A stretch of 64,000 nt of DNA from Obelidium mucronatum. Taxonomy: Eukaryota; Chytridiomycota; Chytridiomycetes; Chytridiales; Chytriomycetaceae. Below the pieces are notes generated by a model, which worked only from the letters and a program-made list of their open reading frames with translations, ran no database searches and was not told where the DNA came from. Shown here in pieces: positions 56,471 to 64,000 of the stretch. The stretch spans positions 496,001 through 560,000 of the forward strand of contig JAIVFH010000004.1 of assembly GCA_025765595.1 (NCBI GenBank), read 5' to 3'. The first letter of the stretch is position 1. Every line of letters starts with the position of its first letter. Position numbers and translations under genes: made by a program.

Positions 56471-58169
56471 ATGTCTCCTAAAGATGCGCTTGTGAACATT
56501 GATTCACCTGCGTCTACTACCTCCGCGGTTGCTTCAAGCAATAAAGCCACTGTTGCCGTCACACGCGGCAAGCTATCCAAAAGCAAGGTTGTCATTCTCG
56601 GAGTTGCTGCGCTTGTACTCTTTGTGTCTGCCGCTACCATTGGATACTTTATCGTTAAAGATAAAAGTTCAAGTAGTGCAACGGAATCTAGCTCGAGCAG
56701 TGGGAGCACCAATGGGAATACGACGATAGCAACTCCTGGGCAAACTGGTGCCACAACAAACGGAACAATCAAACCACCAACATCTGGAATTCCTCATCGG
56801 TTAATTGGATACTATGGCGCTAATGCAATTGGTAGAATATTGTATTGTTCAAAAGGAAATCGAATCGGTCGCTAACAGTTGATTTTTTTTCCCCCGACTC
56901 ACTTTCAAGCCAACGGAGTTGACATTGTGTTGGGGACAAATAGAAGAATATCTGACCATTCAAATTACCAACGCGGACTTGCGGCTTATTGTGACACTGG
57001 ATACTTTCACACAATCAATTTGGCGTTTCTGAATGTGTTTGGTGGTGGCAACAATCAATTCAGGATTACATTTGGTGCATTTCATGATCCAGACCTAAAA
57101 GACGGAACATATATTTATAATGGTGGAGGCGTGGAAACAAATGGTATTACTACTGTGAGTTCAAGGATTCATCCTTTGTTTTCAATGTGTTAAATTTACT
57201 TTGGTATGCAGGTCAATACATTTCTTGCAATGGGTCCGTCAAATTCAGCATTGTCAAGCCAAAGGCGTCAAGATTATCATGTCATTGGGGGGAGACAAGA
57301 TTTCTCCGTACGGATTTCTTCCGGGTGATGGCGTTGCATATGCGAACCTCTTTTACAATGTTTTTCTGGAGGGAACTGCTGGACCAGTAAGGCCTTTTGG
57401 TCCAGGAGTTATTCTGGACGGAATCGAGCTTGACGTGGAGAAGAATGATAATCCGGCCATTTGGACTCCAGAAATGGTTAGCATGGTTAGAACGCTTCGA
57501 CAAATCAGTCCCAAAACTATTCTCGCTGGTAAGAGCTCGCTGTTCTGTGGACTTAAAACAACTTTGATTCTAACTGCTGCGGTATAGTTGTTCCTCAATG
57601 TTTCTTGAATGGCGTGGTTGGAAAAGACATCAATGTCGGCGACGTCATTGCACAAACTGTAGATATTCTTGATTATATCATCATCCAGTACTATAACAAT
57701 CCAGTATGCTCCTATCCATTCAATTTCAACTACAAAGATTGGAAAGCAATGTACAAGGTCCCCATTGTGGTTGGGCTTGCAGGAGACTGGACTTCTGCAA
57801 TATCCGGTGGCTTTTTGGAACCCGGTCCCCTACAGGCTGTTTATGATATGGTCGGTAACGACAACCAGTTCCTGGGGTTTTCAGTGTATGATGTCTCGTC
57901 TTCAACACCTCCGGGATTATCATGGACTTATCAAGACTACGCGAATCCCCCAGTCACGGAATATTCCAAGATATTGCGCAATGTTCTTGATGGGGAAAAG
58001 GTCGGGGGCGGATATCCTCTCCAAGGCGTCCAGATAACAGATCTAATGCTTTCCCATCGTTGTGGGGGCACATGGATACATGCAAATTCCACATGCACCA
58101 AACGATGTCAATTCAAATTACGATTGTGGACGTGAAGAACAGTGCTTTCCATTTGTATCAAACTGTTGA
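56471..58169 (+). CDS. Membrane-anchored GH18 chitinase with Cys-rich C-terminal module
   Basis: Hydrolyses chitin, probably in wall remodelling. The start at 56471 gives a short cytosolic tail, a transmembrane helix (VVILGVAALVLFVSAATIGY) and a Ser/Thr linker, so it is a type II membrane protein. The barrel begins HRLIGYYGANAIGANGVDIV. GVKIIMSLGGDKISPYGF and then the active site LDGIELDVEKNDNPA follow. The canonical motif is DGxDxDxE; here the first inner Asp is Glu, while the Asp and Glu nearest the end are kept. VDILDYIIIQYYNNPVC and FSVYDVSSSTPPG finish the barrel. After a one-base shift near 58107 the tail reads CGGTWIHANSTCTKRC then NDVNSNYDCGREEQCFPFVS, a six-Cys module. The frame near 57200 may also hold an error. 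Confidence 0.85.
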
Positions 58170-58337
58170 AGTCAAAGAAACGACCTAGAATCTATAAAAT
58201 AAAAAAAGAGCAAGATATCTCATATACTATTCTCAACTATAGATCAGTCTGATCAGGAATGTTGGCAAGACTTCAAAGCCGATAATGAATTTTTGGCAGC
58301 TAGATTTTCATTTTCAGAACTTGTACTCTGTCGATTC

Positions 58338-61300
58338 ATGGCATCGGTTTGTTATATTCAATGTAGTTGGTCTCGTTCAGCTAAAAGAGCAATCCATTTA
58401 GAAACAGAAGGAGGCGCAGAAGTCATACGACAGTGTAAGGGCAAACTTCTTTGGGTCAGACAGAGTAAATGGAGATCTGACGACATCCCACACCACAACA
58501 ACAACATCACCGCCCAAAAACAGCTCTATTCGACAGACGACGATGATCCCGGGCCGTCCAATGCCCAAGCAGCGTCCTCGTCCAAACCCAAAGTGGCGAT
58601 TGGCCGAACACGGCCGCTCCTGGACAACTTCAACGACGCCACCATCAAGATTCCCAAAGTAAGCGGCTCCGTGTCGAGCCGCAGAGATGACTAATCATCG
58701 CCCCACAGCAGACGCCCACGAAGCCGTTCTCGGTCGGGTCGCTCGGCATGGCGTCGCCCACGGCGGCGTCCGAGCAGTCGGCGGTGGTGATTACGCCGCG
58801 CGGGTCGTCGCGCAACCAGATCGGCGGCGGCGGCGGCGGCGCGGGGGTGGCGCGCGCGGGCGGCGTGCGGCGGCGCGAGCGCGACGATGCGGGGGTGGCT
58901 GACCGTGCGGGGGCGGCGGCGGCGGCGGCGGCGGACGACTCGCAGTCGACGGCGTACGAGCCGAGCAGCCGCAAGCCGACCACCGACGACGGCCGCTCCG
59001 TCGCCAGCGCCGCCGACGTCCGCGGCGGACCCCGCGCTGCTGCTGGCCGCGGCGCTCGGCGACGCGAAGGCGTTCAAGATGCTGGCGCCGGACAAGCTGG
59101 AGGAGCGGCGCGCCGAGCTGGCTGTGCTGACTCAGCAGGTGGCGGCGCTGCAGAACAGGCTGACGCTGGAGTCGAAGATCAGAGAAGCCGCAGTGGCGCT
59201 GGCGAAGGCGGAGGGGGGGACGCGGGCCCAGGATCAACTGGAGTCGGCAAACAAGAAGGTGGAGGCAATTGCAAGTGACTTGAAGAACGCAACCTCCAAG
59301 ATGATGGAGGCTGAACGTGTGATTCTACGGCATACAGCAGCGGTTCTGAGATATTCCGTACGGAATTCAGGATCTAGCTCTGGTTCTGGGACTAAAGCGG
59401 GCTCATTGGACTCTGTGGACCTCAAAGAAGCCTCAATCAAGCTAGTATCAGCTGAAACGAAAGTGAAGGAATATGAGAGGGAAATCGTGTTTTTGGTAAG
59501 GACAGGGGTTTCAACTGTTTTCGTCCGAAAAAAAGCCTCGCCATTGAAAAACAGTGATCTCTAGAAATCCACAGTTACTCGTCTCGAAACTGAAAGTACT
59601 CCCATGAAAAAGGAACTCGATACCCTCAAAAAGAAACTGGATCTAGAAGCCCAGGACAAGCGAAAACTGGAGCGAACAATCCGGGACAACGAACGACAAA
59701 TCAAAAACCTCGAAGACGATGTAACATACCTCAAAAGCAGCCCAAATAGCGCCTCGTCAGACGTGAATCGTCTCAAACTGGACTTGGCGACTCTCCGTGG
59801 CGAAAATGGAAGTCTGAAGGAAGATTTAAACACCTGCCAAAAAGCAACTGTCGGATGTTCAAACTCGATTAGATCAGGAAGTGAATGCGATGGACGAAAA
59901 GGACCGGACAATTACAAATCCTCCTAAGCGAATTAGAAGAAGTAGCCAACCAACTGGAAGTAACCGCCTCAATCAACGAAGCGTACGCGTTAGCAAGCTC
60001 GAAAAATGCCGACGTTGACTCTTCTGAAGAACGCCGTTTGCGAAAGCAAGTAGGACGCTTTGGAAGCAAAGCTCAAGGAGTTTGCGAATCCGAGACGCCA
60101 AAGCTACAGCAACCACCGCCGCCGCCAGAAAGTCTTTTTCACGTTCCAACTCCATCAGCATCCGTGAAAGAAACTCGATCCAAACCGAAGGCGCCTAGGA
60201 TCCGTCATGAGACAACAACTCCAAGAGTCTGTGGACGAAAAGGAGCGGATACAGGAACAATTATCGATTGCACGGACAAGGATTCGAGAATTGGAAGAAG
60301 CCGCAGGAGACGATCGCAGAAAGCTTGCGCGAGTTGGAAGACGATATGGATGATATGCGGCAAGCATCTCGCCAAAAAGGGCGACGGAATCTCTGAACCT
60401 CGTCTCGCGGGTTTGAAGTCCTTATGGTCCAAGCTACCGACAATAGCAGCGCTTAAATCGGGCGAACAAAGCAGCAGGCCGTGGGGAAGCCCCGAGATGA
60501 ACCAGAATCCTTCAATCTAGAAGATTTTGAAAGGAAAGTGGGTCTGGTTGATGCTCAACGGCCGTGACTTGGTCCGTTCTTTAGAAAACAGTCGACGGGA
60601 TTTGGAAGACGCCAACGCAGATTTATCCAAAGCGTCTAAAAAGATTAAAACGCTGGAGGCAGCTAGAGAGAGATTTGCGTGAAGATTTGAGGGAATTAGA
60701 GCAGAAGAAGGAAAGCCTGGAAACCTGACTTGACTGCAGCAAAGCAGGAATTCAATCTCATGAACGCTTCTTCTGGGTCTTCAAAAAAGCAAGTTCAAGA
60801 GCTTCAAGATAAACATGCGGAAGAGCTGGCTGCGCTTCGAGAGAGATATGAAAAGAAGATGAAAGACGTGCAGTTGAAGTTCAAGGATGAGTTGAAGGAG
60901 AGGTTGCGGGATGCTGAAACTGCCATGAAAACCAGCTCAGACCGGAGAATAAAAGAGCTGGAGCGAGAATTGAAGGCTGAAAGAGAGTCTAGCGATGATG
61001 CAATCAAACAAATTATCAGAGGTGGAAGCTGGATTCCAAAAGGAGAAGGCCAAATTGGAGCTCCGTCATCAGCAAGAGGTGGATGACTTGGTTGTTGCAA
61101 ACAAAAAGGAAATTTCGGAGGCCCTGGAAAGAGAGCGGACTCGTAATGATCGGGTTCGAAACGAGTTGGAAGCCGAAGTGCAAGAGCTTGCAACAAAAAG
61201 TGGACGATTTCAGCGTCAAACTTGAATCTGAAGTCAGAAAAGCCACTCGGAAAGTCGAAGAAGCGTTGGAAGACGAATCCCGCTCCAAAATGATTGCTGC

Positions 61301-62607
61301 AGAAAAGGCTTTCAGAGAACAGATTGTGGACCTTCAGCAAACCCACTCCAGCGAATTAGAGGAACTCGAAAGATCACTTAAAGAAGAATCCTCACGTTCA
61401 GCCCGCCAAGAAATTGAATCCCAAAAGCGGGCATTGGAGGAAGAGTTGATGTCTGCCCATTCAAGTGAAATTGAAAATTTGAAGGCCAAGCACAAGCAGG
61501 AGCTTCAAAAACTTCAAGACGATTATCGGGATGAAATCGATGACATGAAATCCAGTCTTTCAAGGGCCGAATCCAGCCTCTTATCATCCAAAAGCCAATT
61601 TTTTAGTGAACGCGAGCGGTTACAAGAGGAAATTGATGAATTGGAAGAACAGCTTCGCGCAATGAAACAAGCCGACACCAAAAAGGCAGCCGAGTTTGCC
61701 GCCAAGACTCAAGAGTTGGAGGACACTGTCGAAGATGTACGAAGCGAGATGGCACAAGTAGAGCGTGACTATTTGAACGTTTCTGGAAAATTGGACAGTC
61801 AGAAAGTACAATTTGAGCGAGAATTAAATGAGGAGAAGGAGAAGGCTGCGAATTTGCGGAAGCAACTCGACGGTATCCAACGGAAATTGGAACAAGCACA
61901 AGAAGAAGTTTCTGACGCTAGAAATGCCACGAATCCGAAAGATAAGGAAACTGTGAAGCAACTTGAATCAGAAGTTGATCGGTTACAGCAAACTGTCATC
62001 GATCTAAAGCGAGCCAAAAATGAACTGCTTGAAGAACTCGACGATCAAGGAATACGAGTTTTAGCGATTCAATCAGAAATGAATCGATACAAGAAGGAGA
62101 ATGAAAGGGTAATGAGATATTCGCTGGACGTCGTAGTTGTTTCCATTTTCCATTTACATGTTTCTTTACAGATGGCTCGAAATCTGGGTGATTGGGAGTC
62201 AGAACGCAAGAGATTCGAATCCACCACACAGCGACAACGGGAGGACATTGATAATTTACAGACGCGTATTCAAGAGTTTTCTGTTACCAATTTGGGAGGA
62301 AAATCATCAGAACCACCTACTACACAAGCTTTGCGTACTGAGTTTCGAAAACTTGTGGCGGTGAGTTGGCATTTATTTCTGGAGGTGCGTCTGATTGTGT
62401 TCTGATATTTTCTTCCAGGACCTTCGACAAGAATACCAAACACAAATCAACCGGGAAGTAGAAGTACGCGCGGAGTTAGAATCCAAGCTTCGTAGTCTAA
62501 ACAAAGACCGAGACGCTGATCTATTCAGCCGGACTGATCTAGGCACTCAAACAACATTGCGATGGGTGAATGGAGACGAGCCACAGACTCGTTCCTTTGG
62601 GTTTTAA
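58338..62607 (+). CDS. Uds1-domain septation coiled-coil protein
   Basis: The N-terminus is disordered (DDDDPGPSNAQAASSSKPKV). After an intron near 58660-58708 a GC-rich, Gly/Ala/Arg-rich exon follows. Near 59040 the Uds1 (up-regulated during septation) domain appears: LLLAAALGDAKAFKMLAPDK, LAVLTQQVAALQNRLTLESK, IREAAVALAKAEGGT. The remaining 3.3 kb encode a long coiled coil (for example LQEEIDELEEQLRAMKQADT near 61620) ending at 62607. At least eight single-base frame changes occur between 59000 and 61100; in each place another frame continues the heptads. Fungal Uds1 proteins localise to septa or division sites. Introns near 59490-59565, 62108-62171 and 62360-62418 look normal. Confidence 0.75.
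58690..59240 (+). other. GC-rich island 6 (second exon of the Uds1 gene)
   Basis: The longest island in the window, with GGC/GCG runs. It covers the disordered region and the start of the Uds1 domain; frame assignment inside it is ambiguous. Confidence 0.75.
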
Positions 62608-62742
62608 ACCGCATCCTCTTTTTTTTAATTTTTCACATCATTCATTTTTTAAAGTTCATCATGTATTTAAGTTAATCCGAGTATAATCAGTAACATAAAA
62701 GCGCATTCTTTTGTCACAGTTTTTTGTCGATCTCAAACAATA

Positions 62743-63520
62743 ATGGCCAGCATCCCCCCTCTTGTCATTAGTGGCCCCTCAGGCGTGGTATGTGCATTCA
62801 GCCTTATGAGCAGATACATTGCTGACTTAACATTACGTGGGTGCGGCGGGTCTCAGGGAAAGTCAACGCTGCTTAAGCGCCTGTTTGCAAAGTACCCAAA
62901 TTCCTTCGGCTTCAGTGTATCCCACACGACCAGAGGGCCTCGTCCCGGCGAAGAAGACGGAAAGGCCTACCACTTTGTCACCAAAGACAAGTTTGCTGAA
63001 CTCTTGACCCAGAACGCGTTCATTGAACACACAGAGTTTAGTGGAAACAATTATGGAACATCGTTTGCCACTGTAAAAAGTGTACAGGATCAAGGAAAGA
63101 TTTGCGTTTTGGATGTTGAGATGCGCGGCGTTCAGGCAATCAAAAAGACTGACTTGGGTGCAAAGTTTATCTTTATTCGACCACCTTCCATCCAAGACTT
63201 GGAAAAAAGACTTCGCGGACGTGGTACGGAAACTGAAGAATCGTTGGCAAAGAGATTGGGTGCTGCTCAAAGCGAAATTGATTATGCCGAAACTGGTGCA
63301 CATGATAAGATTGTGATTAACGGCGAATCGGAGGAAGAGGCATTCAAGTTGAGTACTTATTTTAATATTGGAAGATAACTCCTGGTATTGTGTGGTTCTT
63401 ATTCTTGTTTTTTTTTTGTGCAGTGACTTGGAAAAATACTGTGGTTGCGACTTGGCCCCAAGTCACGGCGCCAGCAAAGAAGAGCAAAACATGCACATTG
63501 TTTTAATGAAGTTTCAATAA
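62743..63520 (+). CDS. GUK1: Guanylate kinase, soluble paralogue
   Basis: Converts GMP to GDP; essential for nucleotide supply in yeast. Exons 62743-62787, 62857-63347 and 63424-63520 join in phase to 210 residues. The P-loop is split by intron 1 (GPSGV|GKSTLLK). SVSHTTRGPRPGEEDGKAYH, FSGNNYGTSFATVKSVQDQG, LDVEMRGVQAI and the lid GRGTETEESLAKRLGAAQ follow. The last exon adds NDLEKYCGCDLAPSHGASKE and a short tail about 15-20 residues longer than usual. It has no membrane anchor, unlike the copy at 4586-5663, so this is probably the housekeeping enzyme. The two share intron 1 close to the P-loop but differ elsewhere. Confidence 0.95.
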
Positions 63521-63580
63521 AGATTCATTATGACTTATTGCCCAGCATATAGCAATCACACCAGCCTCCTACACTATGAT

Positions 63581-64000
63581 TCAACCGGACTTCTTTTTTA
63601 TGGGAAAGTCCACAAAAAAGGGTTCGCGTTCCTGCACTTTGTTTTCACCGCTTCCTGATGGGAAAATATCTTGATCCCCCAACGTCCTTTCGGTATTCAT
63701 TGCTCGAATCCAGTCCAACTCTAAAGAAAAGTCTCCGTCTTGCCGAACAATTGAAAACCCAACACTACGAATCTTTGAGCGATCCATTTCGAGTTGATTC
63801 TTCATGACGTTTCCGTGGGCTGTTAGAATAAAGTCTCGGAAAGGAATCTGCATGAATACAAGTTTGAGATACGGATTCACAATTATCAATCCAGAAAAAT
63901 AACTGTTTACTGTACCATAACCACTTCCCATTCTCCCGGCCTCTCTGTTTGTAGCCGATGTTGCCAAGTGTAGCTAGGGAAGATGGAATCCGTCTGAATA
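63581..64000 (-). CDS. CIA30/NDUFAF1-like complex I assembly factor, C-terminal part (partial)
   Basis: The visible exon reads QIPFRDFILTAHGN, DRSKIRSVGFSIVRQDGDFS and LELDWIRA, matching the end of the CIA30 beta-sandwich (typical family text is a DFxxTxxG strand, then KIRSxG and an LEIDWI strand). CIA30/NDUFAF1 supports assembly of mitochondrial complex I, which fits a fungus that keeps this complex. The upstream coding part lies beyond the right edge, or continues past an intron near 63870-63930. The stop is at 63581. Confidence 0.75.

Noticed and set aside
1..64000. tRNA, rRNA, CRISPR arrays, bacterial operons or defence systems
   Set aside because: None seen. Introns, eukaryotic protein families and gene structure show nuclear fungal DNA, so bacterial systems are not expected.

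Overview
The window is nuclear DNA from a zoosporic fungus, most likely a chytrid. Nearly every gene is split by short GT-AG introns of about 30-100 nt, and gaps between genes are small. Fungal markers include a Chs7-type chitin synthase export chaperone, a Zn2Cys6 transcription factor, mitoribosomal mL38 and a Uds1 septation coiled-coil protein. TMEM138 and a SAXO4/PPP1R32-like axonemal protein belong to ciliated or flagellated cells, which excludes Dikarya and fits a fungus with a flagellated zoospore. The species was not determined.

Layout. 1-10 kb: a large unknown minus-strand gene running off the left edge, a possible Byr4/Bfa1-like protein, a membrane-anchored guanylate kinase, a Lys/Ala-rich coiled-coil protein and an F-box-like protein. 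10-20 kb: ATP11 and an omega-amidase head to head, a secreted TolB-like propeller, a vWA protein, mL38, and an LRR/membrane gene opposite Chs7. 20-31 kb: a Zn2Cys6 regulator, a small secreted protein, a PA/RING ubiquitin ligase, a decayed acid phosphatase, a SIRT6/7-like sirtuin, and a TUTase/poly(A) polymerase. 31-42 kb: V-ATPase subunit F, methylthioribulose-1-phosphate dehydratase, a sterol-glucosyltransferase-like enzyme, glutathione peroxidase, ZW10, TMEM138, the SAXO4-like protein and an RNA-ligase-fold enzyme. 42-56 kb: RRN3, RPB8, an SDR, BCD1, NUP192/205, an AIR1/2-like zinc-knuckle protein and MsrB. 56-64 kb: a membrane-anchored GH18 chitinase, the Uds1 protein, a second guanylate kinase, and the end of a CIA30/NDUFAF1-like gene.

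There is no functional cluster of the bacterial kind. Housekeeping genes lie close together. RRN3, RPB8, BCD1, NUP192/205 and the AIR-like protein form a run of nuclear RNA-synthesis, RNA-processing and transport genes.

Three window-wide patterns stand out. (1) Three head-to-head gene pairs have start codons only 32, 41 and 46 bp apart. (2) Six GC-rich islands of about 100-550 bp sit on the 5' coding exons of six genes and nowhere else. (3) Single-base frame shifts occur in about half of the genes, including ones expected to be essential. These look like sequence or assembly errors, so many gene models below are stitched across frames.

No tRNA, rRNA, CRISPR array or intact transposon was seen.
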